19,779 nucleotides of DNA from JBBRYW01 sp038237235 (GTDB lineage: Bacteria > Actinomycetota > Thermoleophilia > Gaiellales > Gaiellaceae). The DNA lies in contig JBBRYW010000047.1 in the NCBI GenBank assembly GCA_038237235.1, positions 1-19,779 on the forward strand. Reading direction: 5' to 3'. The notes under the pieces were generated by a model. It did not search any database. It was given only the letters and a program-made list of their open reading frames with translations, and was not told the origin of the DNA. Of this stretch, positions 1-7,466 are shown one piece after another. The position numbers and the translations under genes are program-made. Within the stretch, counting starts at the first letter, position 1. Each line of letters opens with the position of its first letter.

Positions 1-2
1 AC

Positions 3-3000
3 GGATTCCGGCTCTGCGGCATGTGCGGCACGGCGCTCGCAACGGGTCCCGAGCTCCCGCGCGAGCAGCGCAAGACGGTGACGATCGTCTTCTCAGACCT
101 CTCCGGCTCGACCGAGATGGGCGAGCGGCTCGACCCGGAATCCGTTCGCCGCGTGATGGATCGCTACTTCGCCGAGATGCGCGCGATCCTCGAGCGCCAC
201 GGCGGCACCGTCGAGAAGTTCATCGGCGATGCCGTGATGGCGGCCTTCGGCATCCCGGAGCTGCACGAGGACGACGCGCTGCGTGCTGTCAGAGCCGCCT
301 GGGAGATGCGCGCGGCGCAGGCGCCTCTCAACGACAAGCTCGAGCTCGAGTTCGGCGTCCGGCTGGCCGTGCGCACCGGCGTCAACACCGGGGAGGTGAT
401 CGCAGGCGATCCCGCCCGGGGGGAGGCGTTCGCGACCGGCGACCCCGTCAACGTCGCCGCACGCCTCGAGCAGGCGGCGCCGCGCGGCGAGATCCTGCTC
501 GGGCGCGAGACGCACCGCCTCGTGCGCGACGCCGTCCGCGTCGAGGAGGTGGAGCTGCTCCCGCTCAAGGGCAAGGCGGAGCCCGTGCCCGCATGGCGCC
601 TCGTGGACGTGCTCGACGATGCCCCCGCGTTCACCCGGCGCATCGACGCCCCGTTCGTCGGGCGCGGGCGCGAGCTCGGGGAGCTGCGCGCGGCCTTCGA
701 ACGTGCGCTCGAGACGCGAACCTGCCAGCTCGCGACGGTTGTCGGGCCCGCGGGGATCGGCAAGTCGCGGCTCGTGCGCGAGCTCGTCACGGGGGCGAGC
801 GACGCCGCAGACGTCGTCGTCGGCCGCTGCCTGCCGTACGGCGAGGGGATCACGTATTGGCCGCTGGCCGAGATCGTGCGGCAGCTCGCGGGCGAAAATC
901 CCGAGACGCCTCTCCGTGAGTTGCTCGCGGGGGACGAGCACGCCGAGCTCGTCGCGAGCCGCATCGCCGGCGCGATCGGCGCAGGCGGCACGCAGGGGCA
1001 GGCGGAAGAGACCTTTTGGGCCGTTCGCCGACTCCTCGAGTCGTTCGCCCGGCGGCGGCCGCTGATCGCGGTGTTCGACGACCTCCACTGGGCCGAGGGA
1101 ACGCTGCTCGACCTGCTCGAGTATCTCGCGACGTTCTCGGCCGACGCGCCGATCGTGCTCCTGTGCGTCGCGAGGCCGGAGCTGTTCGAGCTCCGCCCTT
1201 CCTGGACGGCGCCGCGGGCCGGCTCGCTCGTCCTCGCCCTCGAGCCGCTCGCGGGGGAGGAGTCCGACGCACTAGTCGAGAGGCTGCTCGAGGGCAGAGA
1301 CCTCCCCGGGCCGACCCGGGAGCGTATCCTCGCCGCGGCCGAGGGGAACCCGCTTTTCGTCGAGCAGATGCTTGCCCTCGCCGCCGAGGGCGAGTCGGGC
1401 GGCCACCTCGTCGTCCCGCCCACGATCCAGGCGCTGCTCGCGACGCGGATCGACCGGCTCGAGCGCGAGGAGCGAGTCGTCGTCGAGCGCGGCTCGGTCG
1501 AGGGCCGGATGTTCCACCGGGGCGCTGTCGCCGAACTCTTGCCTCCGCGGGACCGGCCGGCGATCGGAGCCCGGCTGATGAGCCTTGTCCGCAGGGAGCT
1601 GATCCGGCCCGATCGCGCCATGTTCCCCGGCGACGACGGCTTCCGCTTCGGCCACATCCTGATCCGCGACGCGGCCTACGAGGCGATGCCGAAGGCCCTA
1701 CGGGCCGAGCTGCACGAGCGCTACGCCGACTGGCTCGAGGCGAGAGCCCGCGACCGGATCGCCGAGTACGAGCCGATCCTGGGCTACCACCTCGAGCAGG
1801 CGCACCGGTACCGCTCGGAGCTCGGGCCGGTGGACGAGCCGGGGAGGCGTCTCGCGCGGCGAGCGGCGGAGCTGCTCGCGTCGGCGGGGCGACGCGCCGT
1901 CGCCCGCGGCGACGCGCCGGCCGCCGTCACGCTGCTCGAGCGCTCGCTCGCTCTTCGTCCGCCGGACGACCCGGCCCGGCCGGAGCTCGAGGCGGAGTGC
2001 GGCAGGCAGCTCGCGTACGTCGGCGAGCTCGCCCGAGCCGACGAGGTGCTCGGCGATGCGATCCGAAACGCGACGGACGCCGGCGCGCGCTCGGTCGAGC
2101 TCCGGGCGCGAATCGAGCGCGCGAACCTGCACACGCTCACCGACCCGGAGGGAGCGACCGAGGCCCTGCGCGAGCTGGCGGAGTCGGCGCTCCCTGTTTT
2201 CGAACGGCTCGGTGACGAGGCCGGGCTCGCGCGTGCGTGGGCAGCGCTCGCGTGGGTGCACAAGCAGGCCGGGAGCTCGCGAGCCGCGATGGCCGCCGCT
2301 GAGCGCGCCATCGGGCACGCTGAGCGGGCCGGCGACCTGCGAACGGCGAACCTGATTGCCATGATGACGAGCGCGGATTTCCTCTTCGGCCACGTGTCCG
2401 TCGAGGAGGGAATCCGCCGTTGCGAGGAGTTCCTCGTCGATCCGGCCGATCGCCCCGTCGAGGCGGCGTACTCGATCACCCTCGGCGGCCTCCTCGGGAT
2501 GCGCGGCGACTTCGAGCCAGCACGGAGCCTGATCGACCGGGGCCGCTCGATCTTTGTCGAGCTCGGGGTGATGATCGGCCAAGGCTATGCGGACGAGGTG
2601 GAGACGATCGTCGAGCTGCTCGCGGGCGACGCGGCCGCAGCCGAGCGGGCGGCAGGGCACTCGTGCGCCGATCTCGAGCGGCGCGGCGAGAAGAGCCTGC
2701 TCTCGACCGCGGTTGCCGAGCTCGCCGAGGCGCTCCTCGCGCAGGGGCGGTACACGGAAGCTGAGCGTTTGAGCGAGAGGAGCGAGGAGCTCGGCGCGAG
2801 CGACGACGTCGCGACGCAGTCGCTCTGGCGTCGGGTGCGGGCCAAGGTGCTAGCCCGGCGCCACGAGACCCAGCAGGCGATCCGACTGGCGCGTGAAGCG
2901 GTCGAGATCATGCCGCGCGACCAGCTGAACTTCGCTGCCGACGCCAGGATGGATCTTGCCGAGGTGCTCGCGCTGGGCGGATCTCGCGAGGAGGCCGCGT

Positions 3001-3107
3001 GCGCGGTCGGGGAGGCGATCGCTCTCTACGAGGAGAAGGGCAACGTCGTCTCGGCGCGCGGCGCGCGCGAGCGCCTGGCCGAGCTGAGCGGTCAGCCCTC
3101 CTCGTAG
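3..3107 (+). CDS. Adenylate cyclase / AAA-ATPase / TPR-like regulatory protein, 5' end outside window
   Basis: Predicted cytoplasmic class III nucleotide cyclase fused to an ATPase, making cAMP from ATP. The frame is open from base 3 without a stop, and the codons before the first ATG (position 21) read GFRLCG-MCGTALA. This is the second Cys-x2-Cys knuckle of the zinc ribbon usual at the N-terminus of this family, so the true start lies upstream. Counting from the ATG at 21, the cyclase domain covers about residues 17-195. It keeps both metal-binding Asp residues (D26 in FSDLSGST, D70 in FIGDAV), the adenine-specifying K66 and D142, and the transition-state N145 and R149, so it should be active and ATP-specific. 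A P-loop ATPase follows with Walker A GPAGIGKS (243-250) and Walker B VFDDLHW (352-358). The rest is helical, TPR-like. The partner and the signal sensed are unknown. The last 16 bp overlap the convergent lysA. Confidence 0.9.
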   Translation, partial: GFRLCGMCGTALATGPELPREQRKTVTIVFSDLSGSTEMGERLDPESVRRVMDRYFAEMRAILERHGGTVEKFIGDAVMAAFGIPELHEDDALRAVRAAWEMRAAQAPLNDKLELEFGVRLAVRTGVNTGEVIAGDPARGEAFATGDPVNVAARLEQAAPRGEILLGRETHRLVRDAVRVEEVELLPLKGKAEPVPAWRLVDVLDDAPAFTRRIDAPFVGRGRELGELRAAFERALETRTCQLATVVGPAGIGKSRLVRELVTGASDAADVVVGRCLPYGEGITYWPLAEIVRQLAGENPETPLRELLAGDEHAELVASRIAGAIGAGGTQGQAEETFWAVRRLLESFARRRPLIAVFDDLHWAEGTLLDLLEYLATFSADAPIVLLCVARPELFELRPSWTAPRAGSLVLALEPLAGEESDALVERLLEGRDLPGPTRERILAAAEGNPLFVEQMLALAAEGESGGHLVVPPTIQALLATRIDRLEREERVVVERGSVEGRMFHRGAVAELLPPRDRPAIGARLMSLVRRELIRPDRAMFPGDDGFRFGHILIRDAAYEAMPKALRAELHERYADWLEARARDRIAEYEPILGYHLEQAHRYRSELGPVDEPGRRLARRAAELLASAGRRAVARGDAPAAVTLLERSLALRPPDDPARPELEAECGRQLAYVGELARADEVLGDAIRNATDAGARSVELRARIERANLHTLTDPEGATEALRELAESALPVFERLGDEAGLARAWAALAWVHKQAGSSRAAMAAAERAIGHAERAGDLRTANLIAMMTSADFLFGHVSVEEGIRRCEEFLVDPADRPVEAAYSITLGGLLGMRGDFEPARSLIDRGRSIFVELGVMIGQGYADEVETIVELLAGDAAAAERAAGHSCADLERRGEKSLLSTAVAELAEALLAQGRYTEAERLSERSEELGASDDVATQSLWRRVRAKVLARRHETQQAIRLAREAVEIMPRDQLNFAADARMDLAEVLALGGSREEAACAVGEAIALYEEKGNVVSARGARERLAELSGQPSS

Positions 3108-4360
3108 CGGAGCAGGTCGTCGACCGTCTCGCGGCGCCGGATCAGCCGGGCCTCGCCGCCCGAGACCAGCACCGCCGCGGGCCTTGTCACGCCGTTGTAG
3201 TTCGAGCTCATCCCGAGCGTGTATGCGCCCGTGACCGGGACGGCCAGCAGATCGCCGCGCCGCGGCTCGGGCAGCGCGACGCGCTCGATCAGGACATCGC
3301 CCGACTCGCAGTGCTTGCCGCAGACCGTGTAGAAGCCGGTTGGTTTCTCGCCGGCCCGGTTCGCCAGCAGGGCCCGGTAGGGCGCGCCGTAGAGCTGCGG
3401 CCGAGGGTTGTCCGACATGCCGCCGTCGATCGCGACGTACGTCGTCGACTCGCTCGCGCGCTTGACGACGCCGACCCGGTAGAGCGTGACCGCCCCGTCG
3501 CCGACGAGCGAGCGGCCCGGCTCGAGGATCACACCCGGAGTCGGTAGATCGTGCAGCTCCCACGCCGTCCGGAGGCGCGCGAGTAGCGTGCCGGCGAACT
3601 CGGAGATGGACGCAGACTGCTCCTCCTCGACGTGGCGCACTCCGAGGCCGCCGCCCAGGTCGACGAGCGACGGCGTCCAGCCGAGCCGCGCCCGGCACTC
3701 CGCGGCGAAGCCGGCAGCCCAGTCGACGGTCATCCGGGCCGCGCCCGTGTCGAGCAGCTGCGAGCCGATGTGGACGTGGATGCCGCGGACGTCCAGCTCC
3801 GCCGCGCGCGCTCTCGCGATCGCGTCGAGCGCGTCCTCGGGCGGGAGGCCGAACTTGGAGCCGTAGTGGGCCGTCCGGATCGCGTCGTGCGTGTCCGCGT
3901 CGATTCCCGGCGTGACGCGGACGAGCGCGTGGCGGGCCTCCGCCACGACTGCCCGCTCGACGTCGTCCGCTGCGTCGATCACCACGAGGGCGCCCGCCTC
4001 GGCGGCTGCAGCGAGCTCCCGATCGTCCTTGTTGTTGCCGTGCATGACGATTCGCTCGCCGGCGATCTCTGCTCGAAGCGCGAAGGCGAGCTCGCCGCCC
4101 GTCGACACGTCGGCGCCGAGCCCCTCGTCGGCGAATAGTCGAAGCAGCGCGAGGCTCGGGAAGGCCTTGACGCTGTAGGCGATCAACGCATCCGGGGCCG
4201 CCCGGCGGTACTCACGAGCGCGTGACCGCAAGGTCGCGTCGCAGTAGACGACGAGCGGTGTTCCGAACTCCTCGGCGAGCGTGGAGGCCGTCACGCCCCC
4301 AAGGCCGAGCTCGCCGGAGCCGAGCTCCGCCGAGTCGGGGAAGAGGTCGAGGATGCTCAT
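3092..4360 (-). CDS. lysA: Diaminopimelate decarboxylase
   Basis: PLP-dependent fold-type III decarboxylase, 422 aa, converting meso-diaminopimelate to L-lysine, the last step of lysine biosynthesis in the cytoplasm. Visible motifs: PLP-binding Lys65 in AYSVKAF, HIGS (197-200), the glycine loop GGGLG (236-240), EPGR (280-283), the catalytic-site Cys in CESGD (351-355) and the GAY motif around Tyr380. Length and motif order fit LysA rather than ornithine/arginine decarboxylases. The ATG at 4360 is chosen because it gives the normal N-terminus; no clear Shine-Dalgarno precedes it. Its stop codon lies inside the 3' end of the convergent cyclase gene, and its start codon overlaps the -35 region of the divergent leuS promoter, so the two promoters may interfere. 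Confidence 0.95.
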   Translation of the reverse strand: MSILDLFPDSAELGSGELGLGGVTASTLAEEFGTPLVVYCDATLRSRAREYRRAAPDALIAYSVKAFPSLALLRLFADEGLGADVSTGGELAFALRAEIAGERIVMHGNNKDDRELAAAAEAGALVVIDAADDVERAVVAEARHALVRVTPGIDADTHDAIRTAHYGSKFGLPPEDALDAIARARAAELDVRGIHVHIGSQLLDTGAARMTVDWAAGFAAECRARLGWTPSLVDLGGGLGVRHVEEEQSASISEFAGTLLARLRTAWELHDLPTPGVILEPGRSLVGDGAVTLYRVGVVKRASESTTYVAIDGGMSDNPRPQLYGAPYRALLANRAGEKPTGFYTVCGKHCESGDVLIERVALPEPRRGDLLAVPVTGAYTLGMSSNYNGVTRPAAVLVSGGEARLIRRRETVDDLLRYEEG

Positions 4361-4387
4361 GACAGGAAGACGGGCCGGTGGTACATT
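4359..4387 (+). promoter_or_regulatory. Putative promoter of the leuS leader
   Basis: ATGACA at 4359-4364 (5 of 6 to TTGACA), a 17-bp spacer, then TACATT at 4382-4387 (4 of 6 to TATAAT). The predicted transcription start is around 4394-4395, exactly at the GTG of the leader peptide. The -35 element overlaps the lysA start codon on the other strand. Seen by eye only; no transcription data. Confidence 0.6.
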
Positions 4388-4394
4388 TTCCGGG

Positions 4395-4415
4395 GTGAGA
4401 GGGCTTCTCCTGTAG
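4395..4415 (+). CDS. Putative leuS leader peptide MRGLLL
   Basis: Short frame GTG AGA GGG CTT CTC CTG TAG, giving M-R-G-L-L-L-stop. Three different Leu codons stand directly before the stop. The GTG begins 8 nt after the last base of the TACATT -10 hexamer, so it would be translated from a leaderless transcript, in keeping with other genes in this window. It is followed by a large hairpin (4420-4452) and a terminator (4457-4480) before leuS. Known Leu attenuators use the same design: scarce Leu-tRNA stalls the ribosome on the Leu codons and changes downstream folding. The peptide is too short for homology evidence; the call rests on the codon content, its position and the RNA elements around it. 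Confidence 0.6.
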   Translation: MRGLLL

Positions 4416-4416
4416 T

Positions 4417-4457
4417 CCAGGAAGCGAACGCGGCGGCGCCGCGCGAGCTTCCCATGG
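4417..4457 (+). promoter_or_regulatory. Leader hairpin upstream of leuS (candidate antiterminator)
   Basis: Long stem-loop: GGAAGC (4420-4425) pairs with GCTTCC (4447-4452), and the inner CGCGGC (4429-4434) pairs with GCCGCG (4438-4443) around a GGC loop. A 3x3 internal loop (GAA/CGA) separates the two helices. CCA (4417-4419) can extend the base by pairing with TGG (4455-4457) across a two-base bulge, touching the first base of the terminator stem. GAAGC (4421-4425) could alternatively pair with GCTTC (4403-4407) inside the leader peptide frame. This gives the 1:2 versus 2:3 choice typical of attenuators. Pairing was worked out by eye. Confidence 0.5.
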
Positions 4458-4480
4458 CCTCTCGACTGAGAGGCTTTTTT
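4457..4480 (+). terminator. Intrinsic terminator (attenuator) upstream of leuS
   Basis: Perfect 7-bp stem GCCTCTC (4457-4463) / GAGAGGC (4468-4474) with loop GACT, followed immediately by six T (4475-4480). It lies between the leuS promoter and the leuS start, 13 nt before the GTG, so it would stop transcription of leuS unless disrupted. A second copy of GAGAGG at 4397-4402 in the early leader is complementary to the ascending arm (CCTCTC, 4458-4463) and offers a further competing pairing. Confidence 0.75.
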
Positions 4481-4493
4481 ATTCTCGAAATCG

Positions 4494-6944
4494 GTGACTG
4501 AGATGGATCGGTACGACGCACAGCGAATCGAGCAGAAATGGCAGCGCGTCTGGGAGGACGAGCGTGCCTTCTACGTGCCGAACCCCGAGGGGCCGGCTCA
4601 TCTCGACGAGAGCAAGTTCTACATGCTCGAGATGCTCCCGTACCCCTCGGGCGACCTCCACATGGGGCATGTCCTCAACTACACGTTGGGCGATGTCGTG
4701 ACGCACTTCCGCCGGCGGAACGGCTACACAGTGCTACGCCCGATGGGCTACGACTCGTTCGGCTTGCCGGCCGAGAACGCCGCCATCAGAGAGGGCGGCC
4801 ATCCGCGCGAGATCACCGAGCGGAACATCGCGAACATCGGGCGCCAGATGCGCCGTCTCGGTTGGGCGATCGACTGGGACCGCGAGGTCTCGGCGCACGA
4901 GCCCGAGTACTACCGCTGGACGCAGTGGCTCTTCCTCAAGTTCCTAGAGGCCGGCCTCGCCTACCGCAAGGAGGCGCCGGTCAACTGGTGCCCGAACGAC
5001 CAGACCGTGCTCGCGAACGAGCAGGTGGTCGACGGTCGCTGCGAACGCTGCGGGGCCGAGGTCGAGGCCCGGAACCTGGAGCAGTGGTTTTTCCGCATGA
5101 CGGCGTATGCCGATGCGCTGCTCGACGACCACGCCACGATCGACTGGCCGGACCGGACGATCGCGATCCAGCGCAACTGGATCGGCCGCTCGGAAGGCGC
5201 GGAGGTGCTGTTCTCGGTGGAGGAGCTCGACGTCGACATCCCCGTCTTCACGACGCGGCCGGACACGCTCTTCGGCGCGACCTTCTTCGTCCTCGCCCCC
5301 GAGCATCCGCTCGTGCCGAAGCTCGTCGAGGGCACGGCGCAGGCCGGGGAGGTCGACGCGTACGTGCGGCGCACGGCCTACCGCACCGGTAAGGAGCGTG
5401 CCGATCCGGATCGCGAGAAGACCGGCGTCTTCACCAGCCGTTTCGTGCGGAATCCCGTCAACGACGCTCGCATCCCGGTCTGGGTTGCCGACTACGTCCT
5501 GATGGAGTACGGGACTGGCGCGATCATGGCTGTCCCGGCGCACGACGAGCGCGACCACGCGTTCGCGGAGCGGTACGACCTGCCGGTGACGACGGTGGTC
5601 GAGCCGGCGGACGGCGGCGCCGGCGAGGAGCAGGGTGCGTTCCTCGCGCATACCGAAGATGAGCGGCTCGTCAACTCGGCGCAGTTCTCGGGGCTGTCCG
5701 CGCCGGAGGGCCGGCAGGCGATCGTGGAGTGGCTCGAAGGCAGGCGAGGCGGCCGGCCGGCCGTCTCGTACCGCCTGCGCGACTGGGGCTTCTCGCGCCA
5801 GCGCTACTGGGGCTGCCCGATTCCCGTCGTCTACTGCGAGCGCTGCGGGATCGTCCCCGTGCCGGAGGACGAGCTGCCGGTGCTCTTGCCCGACGTGGAC
5901 GACTACCGTCCCCGCGGCAAGCCGCCACTCGCGTCGAACGAGGAGTGGATGCGGGCTACGTGTCCGTCCTGCGGGGGCGAGGCGCGCCGCGAGGCCGAGA
6001 CGATGGACACGTTCGTCGACTCGTCCTGGTACTTCCTGCGCTACTGCGACCCGCACAACGACCGGGCGCCCTTCGACCGCTCGCTCGTCGACTTCTGGAT
6101 GCCGGTCGACCAGTACGTCGGCGGCATCGACCACGCCACGGTGCACCTGCTCTATGCCCGCTTCTTCGTCAAGGCCCTGAACGATCTCGGGCTCGTCGGC
6201 TTCCGCGAGCCGTTCGCGCGGCTCTTCCACCAGGGCTGGGTGCGCCAGGGCGGCACGAAGATGTCGAAGTCGCGCGGAAACGTCACCGCGCCGGACCTGC
6301 TGGCGCAGACGTACGGCGCCGACGCGGTCCGCCTCTACATCCTGTTCAGGGGGCCGGCCGACCAGGACATCGAATGGACGGCGAGCGAGATCGAGGGAAC
6401 GGCGAGGTTCCTGCGCCGGCTGTGGCGCGTCGTCGGGGAGGCGGCCGAGCACGCGCCTTCGCGCGCGGCGGGCGGTCCGCTCGTGCGCAAGGCTCACGAG
6501 ACGATCGCGAGGGTGACCGACGACATCGGCAGGCGGTTCCAGTTCAACACGCCGATCTCGGCGGTGATGGAGCTCGTCAACGAGCTCGCGCACGACACGG
6601 CGGCCCCGGGCGCCCGCTTTGCCGCCGAGACAGCCGTCACCCTGATCCAGCCGTATGCGCCGCACATCGCCGAGGAGCTCTGGCAGCGGCTCGGCCACGA
6701 GCGCCTGTGGCAGGAGGCGTGGCCCGCAGTCGACGAGGCGATGCTCGAGCGCGAGACATTCGAGCTCGTCGTGCAGGTCAACGGCAAGGTGCGTGACCGG
6801 ATCGAGGTCGCGGCGAAGCTGGGGGAGGCGGAGCTCGTGGAGCGAGCGAAGGCGTCGCCCCGGGTACAGGCTCAGCTCAACGGCAAGGAGATCCGGCGAG
6901 CCGTCGTCGTTCCGCGCAAGCTCGTCAACTTCGTCTTGGGCTGA
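4494..6944 (+). CDS. leuS: Leucyl-tRNA synthetase
   Basis: Class I aminoacyl-tRNA synthetase, 816 aa, charging tRNA-Leu with leucine in the cytoplasm. Visible: the HIGH-type motif HMGH (56-59), KMSKS (589-593), the CP1 editing domain with TTRPDTLFG (starting at residue 253) and the editing-site sequence VPAHDERDH, two Cys-x2-Cys pairs likely to bind zinc, and the C-terminal VNGKVRD motif. The length is normal for bacterial LeuS. The start is uncertain: GTG at 4494 gives MTEMDRYDAQ. ATG at 4503 gives MDRYDAQ and has a weak GGTGA at 4493-4497 with 5-nt spacing, so it may be the real start. Expression probably depends on reading through the upstream terminator in response to Leu-tRNA charging. 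It faces the small secreted protein gene tail-to-tail, 21 bp away. Confidence 0.97.
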   Translation: MTEMDRYDAQRIEQKWQRVWEDERAFYVPNPEGPAHLDESKFYMLEMLPYPSGDLHMGHVLNYTLGDVVTHFRRRNGYTVLRPMGYDSFGLPAENAAIREGGHPREITERNIANIGRQMRRLGWAIDWDREVSAHEPEYYRWTQWLFLKFLEAGLAYRKEAPVNWCPNDQTVLANEQVVDGRCERCGAEVEARNLEQWFFRMTAYADALLDDHATIDWPDRTIAIQRNWIGRSEGAEVLFSVEELDVDIPVFTTRPDTLFGATFFVLAPEHPLVPKLVEGTAQAGEVDAYVRRTAYRTGKERADPDREKTGVFTSRFVRNPVNDARIPVWVADYVLMEYGTGAIMAVPAHDERDHAFAERYDLPVTTVVEPADGGAGEEQGAFLAHTEDERLVNSAQFSGLSAPEGRQAIVEWLEGRRGGRPAVSYRLRDWGFSRQRYWGCPIPVVYCERCGIVPVPEDELPVLLPDVDDYRPRGKPPLASNEEWMRATCPSCGGEARREAETMDTFVDSSWYFLRYCDPHNDRAPFDRSLVDFWMPVDQYVGGIDHATVHLLYARFFVKALNDLGLVGFREPFARLFHQGWVRQGGTKMSKSRGNVTAPDLLAQTYGADAVRLYILFRGPADQDIEWTASEIEGTARFLRRLWRVVGEAAEHAPSRAAGGPLVRKAHETIARVTDDIGRRFQFNTPISAVMELVNELAHDTAAPGARFAAETAVTLIQPYAPHIAEELWQRLGHERLWQEAWPAVDEAMLERETFELVVQVNGKVRDRIEVAAKLGEAELVERAKASPRVQAQLNGKEIRRAVVVPRKLVNFVLG

Positions 6945-6965
6945 GAGCCGCCGGGCCCGACCGGG

Positions 6966-7367
6966 TCAGCGGATGCCCGTGTCGACGAAGAAGTTGACGC
7001 GTGTGAAGTGATGGGCCGGAACGGTGACCTGAGCCGGGCTCACCCCACGCCCGATCAGCGTCGGCTGTGCCGTCCGGACGGTGTAGCGGCCTGCCGCGAG
7101 TGCGACCCGGTACCGCCCGTCGCCGTCTGTGCGCGCCCGCGCCTTGACGGTGCCTCGCTTGACGAAGACGAGCGTTAGCCCGACGGCCGGCTCGTCGCAC
7201 GGCACGCCTTCTCGGCAGACCGGCATGATCGGGCCACGGTGGACGGTCCCCAGCAGGCCGGTCAGGTGGGTCGGTCGCGGGTTACCGAGAGCGACTGCCG
7301 GGGCGAGGAGGCACGCGCCGACTGCGGCGGCAATGCCGGGACGGCTGAGCAGAGAGCGGAGCCACAT
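6966..7367 (-). CDS. Small secreted protein with carboxypeptidase-regulatory-like domain
   Basis: A 133-aa protein with a signal peptide: basic start MWLRSLLSRP, then a hydrophobic stretch at about residues 11-27, with likely cleavage near residue 28. The mature part looks like a small beta-sandwich of the carboxypeptidase-regulatory (prealbumin-like) type, with the typical run DGDGRYRVALAAGRYTVRTA at about 81-100. Two Cys (51 and 57, CREGVPC) could form a disulfide outside the membrane. The function is not recognised; such domains are usually structural or binding. The start at 7367 is favoured because GGAG lies 6 nt upstream on this strand and the signal peptide begins there, although the frame stays open further upstream to 7583. 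It is divergent from comEA across 99 bp that hold an inverted repeat. Confidence 0.75.
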   Translation of the reverse strand: MWLRSLLSRPGIAAAVGACLLAPAVALGNPRPTHLTGLLGTVHRGPIMPVCREGVPCDEPAVGLTLVFVKRGTVKARARTDGDGRYRVALAAGRYTVRTAQPTLIGRGVSPAQVTVPAHHFTRVNFFVDTGIR

Positions 7368-7406
7368 TTTCAGCTCCAGTGTGCCAGTCCGGTGCGGGCG
7401 ATTCGG

Positions 7407-7429
7407 CACGAATTTGTGAGAGATTCGTG
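7407..7429. repeat. Inverted repeat CACGAAT-N9-ATTCGTG, operator-like
   Basis: CACGAAT at 7407-7413 and ATTCGTG at 7423-7429 form a perfect 7-bp dyad with a 9-bp spacer. It sits in the divergent control region between the secreted-protein gene and comEA, centred about 48 bp before the predicted comEA transcription start. An extra ATTCG at 7401-7405 adds a third half-site-like copy. It could bind a dimeric regulator or fold as a hairpin. No known operator consensus is recognised. Confidence 0.45.
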
Positions 7430-7453
7430 AAGTCCGAGCGGTCGCTCTGTTGC

Positions 7454-7459
7454 CATAAT
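7454..7459 (+). promoter_or_regulatory. comEA -10 element, leaderless promoter
   Basis: CATAAT matches TATAAT at 5 of 6 positions. Its last base is 8 nt before the comEA ATG at 7467, so transcription should start at or one base before the A of the start codon. No convincing -35 hexamer is seen at 17-18 bp and no Shine-Dalgarno is present. Confidence 0.55.
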
Positions 7460-7466
7460 TGACGAC

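Noticed and set aside
4371..4493. T-box riboswitch ahead of leuS
   Set aside because: GGTGGTAC at 4377-4384 faintly resembles part of a T-box, but it lies before the predicted transcript start. No specifier stem or TGG-N-ACCGCG element pairs with the terminator. The Leu-codon leader peptide explains the region better.
4454..4501. 16-codon frame ATG...TGA overlapping the leuS start
   Set aside because: It runs through the terminator stem and T tract, lacks a Shine-Dalgarno, and its codons simply read the hairpin. A coupled-translation role cannot be excluded but nothing supports it.
4944..6698. Long open frame (584 codons) on the minus strand inside leuS
   Set aside because: It lies wholly antisense to a clearly conserved LeuS, and the Arg/Val/Asp-rich translation shows no motif. 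Long antisense frames are expected in GC-rich codon-biased genes.
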